From assembly GCA_029204225.1 (NCBI GenBank), contig CM055096.1, positions 37,396,383-37,460,382 on the forward strand: DNA of 64,000 nt. The letters run 5' to 3'. Every line of letters begins with the position of its first letter. The stretch's first letter is position 1. Shown piece by piece: positions 35,990 to 49,139 of the stretch. The notes beneath the pieces were generated by a model. It did no database searches. It saw nothing but the letters and a program-made list of their open reading frames with translations, and was not told the origin of the DNA. Source of the stretch: Diphasiastrum complanatum (lineage: Eukaryota; Streptophyta; Lycopodiopsida; Lycopodiales; Lycopodiaceae). A program made the translations under genes and the position numbers.

Positions 35990-38500
35990 GTGACAACTCA
36001 AGAAGGGTGGTCGGCAGAACAGGAGAATTGATGAGTCAAGGTGCTGCCCTTGAGGTGTAAGCACGGTCAGTTCCCCCGGTTCGGGCCTGGCGCTGTCTAC
36101 ACGTAGGACGGATGAGACAAAGTGCTGCCTAGGGAGGTGAAAGCACGGTCTGTACCTTGTGGGGTGCGGGGCGACATATTCGAACTGTACGGGTTAACCA
36201 TTGATACAGAGATGCTGCTCGAATTCGGGTGTAAAGCACGGGTGGTTAGCTGCCGGTGCGAGATAGCTGCCGATCGTTTAGCTATAAGGGCTATCGACCA
36301 AAAAGTGGTGGGGCGTGACTGAGGCAATGTGCTGCTTAATGGTGAAAGCACGGATAGTTGGAGGGGTGTCCTATGTGGGCTGATTCCGTGATCGATTTGG
36401 TGGCCAGGCAAAGGTCCGTTGGCAGGACCATCTCAAAGGGGGACCTTGTCTTTGTTACTTGTTAGTAAACTTGCCTGAGTGTCTTACTTGTACGTATTCG
36501 TGGTGAGTCTTAGTACTCGTGCTTTGCCTGGTTTGCATGATTGCTTGTGATACAAGGAGCTGATGGCTCGAGAAGGAACCTTTTCTTTTGAAGGCTGATA
36601 CCATCAAACAAAGAGGACTACAGAATCTGTGGGGCGGATTTGCAGTTCAAGTACTCACACGTGAACGACAACGAAATGACTCAATGTTTGCAAAGGATGG
36701 ATGGCTAGCCTGTTTCTTGGGTTAGTTTCATTTGCGACAACGCCCACCAGACGCAAGCAGGAAGTCAAAAGTTGGAAAGGGCCATTTCAGGGGAGATCTT
36801 CTATGGAGCAGTTGGTCTTCATTTTGGGACGGCCACCTTCGGAACTGAAACTCACTGAGCATGGGCGATATCCAGAATCTGTGCGGCGGATTTGCAGTTC
36901 AAGTACTCGCACATGAACGACAACGAAATGACTCAATGTTTGCAAAGGATGGATGGCTAGCCTGTTTCTTGGGTTAGTTTCATTTGCGACAACGCCCACC
37001 AGACGCAAGCAGGAAGTCAAAAGTTGGAAAGGGCAATTTCAGGGGAGATCTTCTATAGCAGTTGGTCTTCATTTTGGGATGGCCACCTTCGGAACTGAAA
37101 CTCACTGAGCATGGGTGATATCCAGTATCAGTTGGGTTTTTCCTCAAAGGGAAAAAGACTAGGATCCTCTTCAGAGATTGGCAACAAGTTGGATCGAGCC
37201 ATAATCCTAACAGATGGGAAGCAAAGTGTTGGAAAGGCTTTTTGTCCGAAGAACTCTACTCTAAGTCCGATCAGCTGATTTATTAAGTGGAGGGGAACTA
37301 TCACACACACCTCTCTCTTGAGGCAAATTTTGAATGAAAGTTGATCAAAATGGGGGCAAATTCAAGGTGACCTAGCCATACTCACACGAGGAGACTGGCG
37401 AACTTTGGACCTAATAAGTTGACAAGTTTTTGTTGTGGAAAGGAAAGTTTGTTATAGGCTTTCTCTGGACCAGCAATGATGAGGAAATATATGAGTACGC
37501 TGGCTTGTGTTACGTGTAAGGCAGCTGATCAATGAAGGAACTGTGAAAGTTGAGTCTTGCATGAGAGACTTGGTATTTCGAACGGACGCTAAGGGACAGT
37601 TCGCGTTGAGATCGGATTAGTGCAAACTTTGGGTGCATGTTTCTGATTCAAAGAGAGCTACTTGAAGCCAAGCTCGATGTACACTTCTTGTTTTGACTAT
37701 GAGGCAACTGACCAGTGATGGAATTGTGAAAGTCAAGTTTTGCGTGACGGACATGGTGCTTCAAACAAACGCGAAGAGATAGTTCGGATGCGGATCAAAC
37801 TGGTGCGACCCTTTGGCCTTCCACGAGGTCAATAGTTACATTTGGGTTGATTCAAAGAGCTACTTCAAGCTAAGTGAGAGGTGCATTGCGGAGTACTCAA
37901 TCTTTGCCTACCTTAAAGAGCCAAGATGGAAAAGTATCAAGATCAGGCTAGGACAAGGAGAGAAATCAAAGTGCAGAAGCAACAAGGCACGGAGTGGACC
38001 ATAAAGTGGGCAATCAAACGATAAATCCTTTGGCTCAGGGAGCCTTGATACCTGTGCGGAACTGAACAAATCTGGAGCTCAGGGAGCTCAACACAAAGTG
38101 CATCAAGGACAAATCTGGAGCTCAGGGAGCTCAACACAAAGTGCATCAAGGACAAATCAGGAGCTCAAAGGAGTTCCAAAGTCGAAAGTCAGAAGCGACA
38201 GGGGCGAACATTTCAAAGAAAGGCCTCTGTCACCAGTTAATAAGGTTCTCGGGTTTTACGAAAGCGATATCAAATCTATGCTTTTCCCAGACAAAGATAT
38301 ATTTTCAACTTATGTAATTTTTCAGTACAAAGAGCTGAGCCTCCGACTTGTGGTGTGCCAGCTTCAATGTTAATAAAAAGTGGCCACTAAATTGAGTACT
38401 GTGCCAAGTAGCTTAAATGTATAGTTATTTTAATTGGGAGACACCTTTACTTTAATCTGACATCTGATGAGGACATCAGATTTTATAAAGGTGGAGTGGA
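35990..38500 (+). mobile_element. EleR: interior of an apparently non-coding LTR element
   Basis: The right end is defined by the purine tract aaaggtggagtgga directly before the LTR start TGTTGTAAAAC at 38501. The same interior end and LTR recur inverted at 62810-64000. No frame longer than about 105 codons and no Gag or Pol motif occurs here, which fits a LARD-like non-autonomous element. The interior holds four small hairpins (36042-36352), a 252-base tandem duplication (36623-37126) and a 43-base tandem repeat (38066-38155). The left limit is not defined; no left LTR is recognised. Confidence 0.6.
36623..37126. repeat. 252-bp tandem duplication in EleR
   Basis: Two head-to-tail copies starting at 36623 and 36875 (gaatctgtg-ggcggatttgc...), differing by a handful of substitutions and a small deletion near 37055. 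The close match suggests a recent duplication. Confidence 0.9.
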
Positions 38501-38720
38501 TGTTGTAAAACTATCTTTACAAGCTTTACTTCCGGCGCCATCGGCGCCAGCTATGTCCCCGGCGCCAGTAGCGCCCCTGCTGCTCTCGGCGCCACTGTGA
38601 CTAGAATCCAGCCGGCGCCAAGTTCCTATGGCTGAAAATCTTTGATCGGTTCTAGTGGAGTCCAGAGAGCTCAAATCGATGTGCAATCACCTCACACGAT
38701 CTAGGCATGATTAAAGGAAG
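38501..38720 (+). repeat. EleR LTR (5' part), GGCGCC-rich
   Basis: It starts TGTTGTAAAACTATC after the polypurine tract. It contains six or so GGCGCC or near-GGCGCC palindromes between 38530 and 38625 in an otherwise AT-rich region. The partner copy (minus strand from 62990 to 62810) matches until 'gatctaggcat'. The LTR probably extends past 38720 here, but the second copy stops there, so its end is unknown. Confidence 0.65.
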
Positions 38721-39371
38721 TCTGGGGATCAATAAAATATAGAGAGAGAAAATGACTTTCTAGAAAGAGAAAATCCTAGAGAGAGAAAAACGTGCTTTAT
38801 CAGCTTGGGTAGAGTGCTTGGTATGAGGGGGGGGTGCCGAATCACACCAATACTATAGGGGAGTGCGGGTTGCAACTCAGGGCGAGCTCCAACCAAGTCT
38901 CAGCCTCCCTTGCTGGAATGTTGTCATGGCTCTCGCCTTGGCATGCTAGCGCCCCGGAGACTAGGGTCGGTCTATGTTGGCTTATCCTTAATTAGCATTT
39001 GTGAAATTCATAGTCAAAATGAAGTGGCCTAAAGGCTCTTGAAATGGTAATCTGGTGGCATGATCTTTTTGTAGCCTTATTGCATTGCTTGTTGTGCCAA
39101 GACTTTGTCTTAGATCCATCAACATACACTGATTAAATTTTCAATCTTGAATTGCCCCCCCACCTCCCCCCTCCCCCCCCCTTTGGAGACAAAAAAGAAG
39201 GTAAAACCATTTTTCAGCACAACACCTCACGAGTATGGATATGTATGAAACATTAGTTTACAATTTACATGGAAGGGCTTCCCCTATACCCAAAACTCCT
39301 CCCCTTAAATTCCATGCTGCCCATGAAATGTCTCAATCTCTTGAGGAATCGTTCATAATATTGAGATCTTT
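38721..39371. other. Possible LTR continuation and low-complexity DNA
   Basis: It contains ataaaatatagagag (TATA-like) near 38735 and a C-rich tract at 39157-39181. No gene. Confidence 0.35.
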
Positions 39372-39505
39372 ATCCAATTGAGTTGGCTCAATCGGTTAGC
39401 TTGGCATCCAAAAGTTTCCTTGGTCCCAAGTTCTAGCTCGCCTTGAAACCAAGATACAAAATTTCACACTCATAAGCTAGATAAGTTTGTTACTTTTTTT
39501 TTTTT
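39372..39505 (+). repeat. Candidate tRNA-derived SINE
   Basis: A Pol III box A match, TGGCTCAATCGG (39384-39395), is followed 34 bases later by a weaker box B, GTTCTAGCTC (39430-39439). A short tail ends in T12 at 39494-39505. This box spacing and a T-rich 3' end fit plant tRNA-derived SINEs. The T run could instead be the complement of the neighbouring LINE's poly(A). Confidence 0.4.
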
Positions 39506-42500
39506 CATAGGAAAAAGTAGTAGGTGCATTGATGAAAAAGATATATACACCCCGAAGGGGAAGTTTAAATGAAAGTAAGCTCAAACCAGAGCGAAGCTTG
39601 CAGTAAAGTTAAGATTAATCCAGATCCTGGCATTAAAAATAAAAGTGCATAACCTATGATGATGTCAGTGGGAGTCTGCCAATTGACTGCAGCAGGTCAG
39701 AAAAGTGAAGAGGTGGTGAGTCGGCTAATGAAGGGAGATGAGATGTAGCAGACTCAGCCACCATCGCCCGTTGCAAAATTGGTAGGGCCTAAGCACGTTG
39801 CAGGGCAATGGAAATACGCTGTTTGAAAGAAGCCACGAGAATAGAACCAGGAATACCTTGACGCTCTGCCGCCTGATGAAAACACATGCGAAGAAAATCC
39901 TCAAAGCGTCGATGCAAGGTGCCATAAGTCTCATTTGCCAAGGGAAGGAAAGCATCAGTGGGGTGCCTGTCGGAGTAGTCTTTTTCCTTCTCTTGAGCTG
40001 CCACGTCTGCCACTTCTCCTGGTGTGAAGGCAGAGCGAGGCAATAGGTCACCACGCATGGGATCAGCACCAACAACATCTGCCAAAGTACCTGGCTATAG
40101 CGGCCGCTGCATCTCTGACAACATCATGCGTAGCTGTGCGCTCACTCCCAGAAGGACAGCAGAGGAGGTGGATAGCAAGAGCATCAATAGGGTGACCACA
40201 AACACACCTGGAGAGACCCAAGACCGAAGGATGAGGTAGCCCCAAGCGAAGATGAAGAGCAGTGATGAAGATGGCTGAAGACAACCGAAAGGAAGAAATA
40301 ACAAGCTGAGATGACAGCCAAGCCCCCGCACCAGGACCCGCACAAGAAAGAAGTCGAGCTCGATGCAATGCCGAAGGAGCCTCAGAGAGCATGCTGGAAA
40401 GGATTTGCTTGTGCATGCGCTCCAAGAGGGTCTCTTGCAGGTGATCAGAGCTGAAAGTGAGGAGTTGCTCAAAAGGAAGAAGACAAGGTTGGGTAGGGAG
40501 GGGGAGGAGCTCTCGCGCAACGACGTGGAGGTGCTGGAAAGGCAGAGAACCGCTATCCACATGAGCAATGCAATCCGCCAAGAGAGGCCGAAAGCCAGAG
40601 AGGAACCGAGAAGACAAAGCAGGAGCGACAAGAGCCCAGCTCCCAAAAAAGTTGCAGGTGCGGAAGAAACCGTAGAGAGAAGACCCACACCTCCACAAGA
40701 AATGGGTAACCAAGCCTAGTTCCGAGCTGAAAGGGTCTCCACGCCATCCAAAGAACCTGGGCCCAAAAGGCGGCCAAAAACATCCATAATAGAGTTGTCA
40801 AAGGAAGAGAGAAGATGCAAAAAGTCCTGAGTAAGGGAGAAACTCCGCAGTAGATAAGAAGGACGCCGAATAAAGCAAGATGTCAAGATGCCAAACGCGA
40901 ACTGAGTGTCGCCCCACCGGGGAAGCAGATCTGAATGAGCAACATCTTCCTGGAGAGCCTCACCAAAAAGCAGAACAGAAGGAAGCAGACCCAAAAGGAA
41001 CACCCAGAATGCGAATGTCATCCGAAGGAGCAAGGAAACCTTGAGGAGGAACAAAGTCAGGAGGAAGACCTGTTGGAGACCACACTGAACACTTGTGAGG
41101 ATGAATAGACAAACCAAGAGAAGCCAACTGCTCAGAGAAATGATGAAATGCGTGGAGCACCGTAGGAGCAGGACCAACAATATGAGTGTCATCAGCAATC
41201 GAAGGAAATAAGCAGGAGGGAGGCCTTTGCAGAAACTCGAAGTGCACGAAAATGAGCCAGAGCGAAAAGAGGACCACCCAAAGGATCACCTTGACGAGTA
41301 CCTGCTGCAGACTGGATAGTAGAAAGATCTCTAGAGCGCACATGGTGACTGTAAAAGAGAGGAGTCTAAGTAGCATAAAACAACCGCACAAATGGGATAA
41401 GCTGAGCCAACTCACCACCGACCACGCGCAGCTCCCGAAAGATCGCAGCTCTAGAAACAGAGTTAAAAGCATTGGAAACATCCACTTGGAGAACAACCAG
41501 TCAGGATGGAGATCAAGGGTGGCAAGCAAACCATGAATGACAGCTTCACAACCGCCAGGAATAGAGACGCCAAACTGATGAGGGGAGAGAAAAGAGGCAA
41601 AAATCTGTTGAAACTGAAAACAGATAGGGCGACTAACAAGACGGAGGAGGACTTCGCCAATAGCGATGGGACGGACACCATGGCAATCAAACGAGACGCA
41701 GACAAAACACGTGCAACAGAAGAAGGAATGTGATCAGAGGCGATAAAAGAGCAGACCTGAAAGAGTTGAACAAAGCCACTAGCAGAATCCTCAGGTGGAA
41801 AGCAATCACGAAGGTGTTCATAGACCAAACCGGAGGGACCAACAACAACAATACGAGGACTACGATGGAAGGCACGAGAGAAAGAAACACGATCAAGCAC
41901 CAAGTCAACATCAGATACAAAGTCCTCCACAAACAAGGGAAGAATGCCTTCAGAAGCAGGATGAAGAGCTTGGAGAGCAACAACAGTATCAACAGAAGAG
42001 GGAGCGGATGTGAGAGGAGCTAAAGCTTGAGCTGCGCGAGAATACTCACCAACTTGCCCAAGATGTAGGGTGCGACGAAGACAACGGTGGAGAGTCCTGT
42101 GAGTTGCGACGGTGGGGAGGTGGGGCGCCTTGAGGTTGAGAGTCCTGTTAGTTGTGAGCAGCAAGTGCCTAACAACGATCAAAGTGTTCATCATGAAGCG
42201 TTTCCCAGTCTCCCGATAGAAAGCGACAAAGGCGAGCACGAAATTCTCTATGACCAGCATCCCCACCCCTCGGAGGGAGGACTAAACACCAAAAGGGAAA
42301 AAGAAGAAACAGATTCCAAGCTGCAATGTCAAAGGAGTCAATAGCCAAGCGATTAAGAGGAAGACGCATAGCAACTTGAGTTTCACGATGGAGAGCGAGA
42401 GGAATATGAAAGTAGAGTTTTGGACGAGGGAAGCCCAAATGAAAAGCTCCGAGGACGTCAAGGGAAGAAATCCAAGACCAAGCTGAAGCAGAGGGCGAAT

Positions 42501-42690
42501 GGGGTGTTGAAAGAGGAGGACGATCTTGAGACGACTGAAGCAGCGCAGGACAAGAACGCTGGTGACGGGCAAGACCTCCTCTAGGAGAGAAGTAACGACC
42601 ACAAGCATGACAAGGAACCCGTTCAGGGGGTTTCGAAAAGCAATGCAATAGATTCCGGAGAACTTGCCTAAACACAAGCACCCACCAAAC
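39506..42690 (-). pseudogene. Decayed non-LTR retrotransposon with zinc finger, RT and C-terminal nuclease-like region
   Basis: Minus-strand frames, broken by several frameshifts and stops, read in order as follows. A C2H2-like finger CHACGRYFSPRGGLARHQRSC lies near 42600. The RT N-terminal region follows (GPSGLVYEHLRDCF near 41815; RPIAIGEVLLRL near 41640). RT motif A is DVSNAFNSVSR near 41465, motif B GTRQGDPLGGPLFALAH near 41280, and motif C ADDTHIVGP near 41190. A cysteine-rich element, RCVCGHPIDALAIHLLCC, lies near 40170 with RTATHDVVRDA after it. A tail near 39930 reads EKEKDYSDRHPTDAF, then LANETYGTLHRRF. RT motifs identify a LINE-type element. The C-terminal Cys-rich plus acidic block could be a restriction-like endonuclease, but I cannot confirm it. 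The T12 at 39494-39505 may be its poly(A). No target duplication was found. Confidence 0.75.
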
Positions 42691-44086
42691 TCTGAAAGAC
42701 CAGCAATAGAAATTGTTTTGAAAGCTCTACCGCTGCTCCTTTGTTGCCAAGAGGGAGATCTTCTTCAGGTAGTTGCAGTCGGTACGGTACACCCTATTCT
42801 TCTAAATACGATGGGAAGTACTTCTCAAGGTAGCCTCTACCACTGACAAGCTTGCCCACAGCCAAAGGTGCCCTAAAACCTGTCAAAAATGATTGCTTAG
42901 GAAGCCCAAAGACCAGAGAAAAGGCAACAACTATGAGCTCCTCTAATGTACCAACGCTTCAATCCAATTCTTCCGCAACAAAAAACCCTGTACCAGTGAT
43001 CTCTGGATTTCAGAAGCCCTGGAAAACTTCAAGTATTGTGATTTTGAAAATCTCTTTGATCTGCAGCACTTCTGGTAGAGTCAGTTTTGATTCTGAAACT
43101 GTTGATACAACTGCAGGCAAAATCCTTTCACCTCTGCTGCAAACTAATCACTGCAAAATGCTCCTTATTGTGACATGAAGACATGCCCTGATTTTCTACT
43201 ATTGTGAGAACAGAACATGTGTTGCTTTTATACGAATAACACTTCCAAAAAAAAAGTATCAACAAACTGCTCGCTAGATGCTGTTGCAAACGTCCTCCTT
43301 TCCTGCGCCTTCAACTTTGGAACGTTCTGTCTGTTGAGAACAAGACAGATTGAAGCAAACACAGCAGCAGATTTTGAGATATCAGATGCATGAACAGAGG
43401 AACGCGCCTAAGAAAGGCAGCTCTAAATAAAACCCCTGAATTCTGGCCAGTCGGTTGCTTAGAGCCGTTCTTAATACCGCAATTTCAACCAGTAATCCCA
43501 CAAACTTCAGACCCTTAATGCCTGACTGAGCAACCAAAATACCCACTAGTCTTCGGGCAGACTTCAATCCCCCATACTTTCGTTTCCTTTTATCAGATGC
43601 TTTGCAGTGTCAGATCTGATCAAACGTACTTGTATGTAATCTTTTATTACCATTTCTGATGGCGATGAAAGAGGTAACGTCGTTCGTCTCTGCTTCTGCT
43701 CGCTGGTCGCGATCAGCCTACTGCTAGCCCGAGCTACCTTAGAATATTCATACCTTCATGACTCTACCTTCTCGACCTTTGGAATTTCTGACTAAACCCA
43801 TTGCCAAGTAATCCGCTCACGAACGGTTGTTTTTGCCTTTGATCTCTTAGATTTTTTATAGCAATTTTCTTTGTGAGTGCCCAACAACTAAAAGGTATAA
43901 AAGGTGCACCCAAAAAAATGTACTAATTTTAGATGCAATTTTCTCCCTAAAAGTTTTAGGGCAAAAATATAAATAATAACTAATTTTATGCCAAGGAATT
44001 TCAATTTCGATCAATTGAGGTAATTAAGCTTAAGCTTGTTGCTGCAGTCAAGAGAGTGGTCAATTGAAGCATTGGCACTACTGTGA
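42691..44086. other. Unassigned sequence, possibly the 5' part of the LINE
   Basis: No convincing gene on either strand. ORFs of 60-108 codons show no known motif. Part of it may be the 5' region of the adjacent LINE. Confidence 0.35.
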
Positions 44087-46001
<1,915 letters not shown>

Positions 46002-46140
46002 GCACAAGCATTTAATGCCAAATTCAAACAAATGCTCATCCAAAGGTGCACATTGGGTGAGAGAGTGACAGTGCCATTCTCTCACCTAATGTGCACCGTT
46101 GGATGGGCATCTTCATGTACTTGGCATTAAATGCTTGTGC
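46002..46140. repeat. Foldback hairpin, about 68-bp arms, orphan MITE or miRNA-precursor-like
   Basis: The sequence from gcacaagcatttaatgccaa to its complement ttggcattaaatgcttgtgc folds into one hairpin. The arms are about 68 bases with about 10 mismatches, no gaps by eye, and a very small loop near 46071. No obvious target duplication (attct left, aagga right). It could be a short MITE, or a transcript of it could resemble a microRNA precursor. Confidence 0.7.
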
Positions 46141-46239
46141 AAGGACTACCATAAGTCCTAGGCCATGACTATCTCCTTACCGCATGTATGTTTTCATGAT
46201 TGAGAAATTTTCATCAAATAGTTTATGTGTGATCCACAA

Positions 46240-46745
46240 TTTTTCTCACTGAACACAAACCCCATATTGCAAAGTTTCCATTTAAAAACTACAGCTCTTG
46301 CAATCACCAAGAAGGCAACTCACTTTGCAGAGAAACAATTATAGTTTTATGAGTAGCACATATGGTATGCAGATTAAATATGGAAAAAAAAATTGCTCAT
46401 ACTCAATCTCATTGTTGATGGTATCAAAAGCAACGCCCCTTTTATGCTCCAACAATTTGTGGACCTTAGAGTAGACATTTACGATCCTTCTCTCAATGCC
46501 ATATTCTTGGGTTGTCTCTTTCATTTTGTTCATCAGAAAATAGGTTAGCAGAAAATGCCCTGTACACAATGCCCACTCAAATCGGACAAGTAAGATCTAA
46601 ACAAGAAAGCAAATGATTCTACCAACATGATTATTCACCATGTAGATAAGATAGGCCCTCCCCTTATCCACGTGATTGGTCACAAACTGCATCCCTATTC
46701 CATCCTTAGAAAGTTTATATAAAAGATGCCATTATGCATGCATCC
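46240..46745 (-). pseudogene. SDR pseudogene, exons 3-4 (minus strand)
   Basis: It matches exon 3 (about 46672-46745), intron 3, exon 4 (about 46405-46566) and intron 4 of the intact SDR gene. Exon 4 is still readable (GHFLLTYFLMNKMKETTQE; GIERRIVNVYSKVHKLLE), with the catalytic VSS changed to VYS. Similarity begins five bases inside exon 3 and ends at the exon 5 acceptor. Orientation is opposite to the exon 1-2 fragment at 44087. Confidence 0.85.
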
Positions 46746-46871
46746 CTCTACTGGGTGGCAAACCACTAGGTAAATCATAAGGAAAACCATCATGATAATC
46801 ATTCAATAGAACATCTAAATCTTTACTATTATCAACGACATTACTGGAAATAGAGTTATTAAAAATAAACT
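46746..46871 (-). pseudogene. Small Gypsy pol fragment (protease-RT linker)
   Basis: The minus strand reads about 40 codons with LLNDYHDGFPYDLPSGLPPSRG, resembling the conserved start of Gypsy reverse transcriptase (FPDELPxGLPPxR). It is wedged between the SDR fragment and CopE. Confidence 0.6.
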
Positions 46872-48607
46872 GCTTCATAGCTTCATTTCCATCAGCAAAC
46901 CAGCCAAGAATGCTAGTACAAATCCAACATCAAAATGATGCTCACCAATGTAGCTAGTTTGACCATATCTTGACAATTTGCACACATCCACATGAAAATG
47001 CTCAAACATGAGATAGTACAAGTAAAGTAGACTTGAACAACACTTCCATGCTGCTCCTTTGACCTTACTTGAGTCTTCAATAAGCTGCAAAAATAGATCC
47101 ATAACATCCTTTCCAATTACCTCTCCTTTGATGCTCTTGACTAGCTCCAAATTACCAACTTCCCTTTTGACTTGTTGAAGCCCTTTGAGATCAACCTCTT
47201 GATCTTCAACTTCACCATCAAAGTAATTGAACAAAATTTGTTCTCTAGATCCATTACTTGATTTTACAGCAAGATAACATCCATCCACTTGCATAGCTCC
47301 ATCTATACAAGAAGATCCACCAAAAGATGTTTCACTCTTCATAAGAGCTTGATACTCAAGATCCATTGCTTGGATCCACTCCTCTTCTTTCCTTGCTTGA
47401 TCTACACTTGTAGGGTCATCCAAAGAGGTTAGAAAAGCAACATAATTTCCAGAAACTACTTGCTTACCCTTTTGATCATATGTGAGCCTTGAAGGTACTT
47501 TTCTTTCCCTTGATGTTCTCCTTGGCTTTTGACTTGATGAAGGTCCATCATCATCACCATCCAAAGTAGGATCCTTTTCATCAACATCAAGAATGTTAGA
47601 TCCATCCACACCTTTATCAATCATGCTTGAAGACACTTTTGGAATGTTCCCCTCATCAAAGATGACATCTCTACCAGCAATCACTTTGTTAGTAGAAGGA
47701 ATGTAAACCTTATAGGCTTTACCCACCTCACTATATCCAACAAAAATACCTCTTCTTGAAGATGGATCCTCCTTGGTCCTATCATCAAGAGTAATGTTGA
47801 CATAGCATGTGCATCCAAAGGTTCTTAGAAAGTTGACACTCGGTCTCCTCTTGAATAGCATCTCAAAAGGTGTCCTTCCATCCAAAATAGCACTTGGCCA
47901 CCTATTGCACTCGGCCACCTATTGCACAAGAAATTGGCACACAACAAAGCTTCATCCCAACATGGTTTGTCAAGATTAGCACTTAACTTCATGGCTTTGG
48001 CACTTTCACATAACGTCCTATTCTTCCTTTCATCCACTCCATTTTGTTGTGGGGTCCTTGATGTTGTATACTCCCTCTTGATCCCATGCTCATCACAAAA
48101 GGCCTTGAACTTGGTAGATATGTACTCACCACCATTGTCACTAAGCACTTGATCCTTGTGGAAAATTGGTTCTCCCTTGCATTCTTGAACTTGATAAAGA
48201 CATCATACACTTCATCCTTGATCTTTAGTGGATAGATCCAACAAAATCTACTAAAATCATCAATGAATGTTACATACATCTTAGCTCCACAATTGCTAAT
48301 TGTAGTAAATCCATGAAATTCTGAATGTACAAGTTGAAAAGGCTTTGTATGATCTAGATATAGATCTAGTATAAGGTAGTCTATGTGACTTAGACAAAGC
48401 ACAAGACTGACAAACATGTTTGATGCCACTTAAGGAACTTGGAAGACCTATCACAACCTTCTTCTTAGCCATTACCTCCAACGACTTGAAGTTGAGGTGT
48501 CCCATCCTTTTATGCCAAACCTCTTGAGTAGGAATTTGCTCCCTTGCAACATATCCAACTTGGTTAGCAATAACACAAGCATCTAGTTTACACAGCTTCC
48601 CTTGCCT
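46872..48607 (-). pseudogene. CopE integrase half with CopC-type C-terminal module
   Basis: The minus strand encodes GAG-pre-integrase (HKRMGHLNFKSLEV), integrase pieces (HSEFHG near 48320, SDNGGEYIS near 48135, PQQNGVDERKNRT near 48035) and the integrase C-terminal region (FVGYSEVGKAYKVYIPS), with frameshifts. One frameshift is a 17-base tandem duplication at 47890-47923. After EEEWIQAMDLEYQALMK, where CopA enters reverse transcriptase, it switches to the module seen in CopC (VDLKGLQ, GNLELVKSIKG, GKDVMDLFLQ, DSSKVKGAA). There is no RT or RNase H. Nucleotide similarity to CopC continues past the CopC stop codon to about 46880, so this is a chimera of two element types. Confidence 0.8.
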
Positions 48608-49139
48608 TTCTTTGCAGCATTAAAGTAGGATTTTAAGGCATTGCAACCATTCTTCACGTTGATTTCTTGGTTGAATGCCTAACCTGCATGTTTTGGTTTG
48701 AAGCATGTGATTCCAGTGCAAGAGTGACCAATCCGAGTGTCCTCTGATAGGCAAGAAACTTAGAAAACGTAGATACTTCCCTTCTGCCTAATTTGGGCTT
48801 GAAACAAAAACGTGAACATCCAACTTAAATGCCCAAGAAGCCTGATAACACACAAAACCATTCTTGAAAACATCATAAGCAAGAGATCGATAGCCAACAG
48901 GTCCTCTGGAGCAGGGGATTTGTCAACATTTGGCCTGTTGCCGCTTGCACAACCCGCATTTTACATCCATAACTTGTTGCAATACTTTCATTGATCAGAT
49001 CCATCAAAAACATCATACTTTTTAAATTTGATCACTACTCCACAAGACTTGCAATCCGTGAATCCCAGTTGCATCCTTGCACACCACGTGCACCTCGTCA
49101 CACCACCTGCATCCTTGCACAAAGCTCTCCATCTCCTGC

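Noticed and set aside
36000..36360. CRISPR-like or rRNA-like spaced repeats
   Set aside because: The four repeats are short, unevenly spaced and hairpin-forming within a plant retroelement; no CRISPR or rRNA signature.
41186..42344. Plus-strand ORFs opposite the LINE
   Set aside because: Shadows of the minus-strand LINE; the minus strand carries clear RT motifs.
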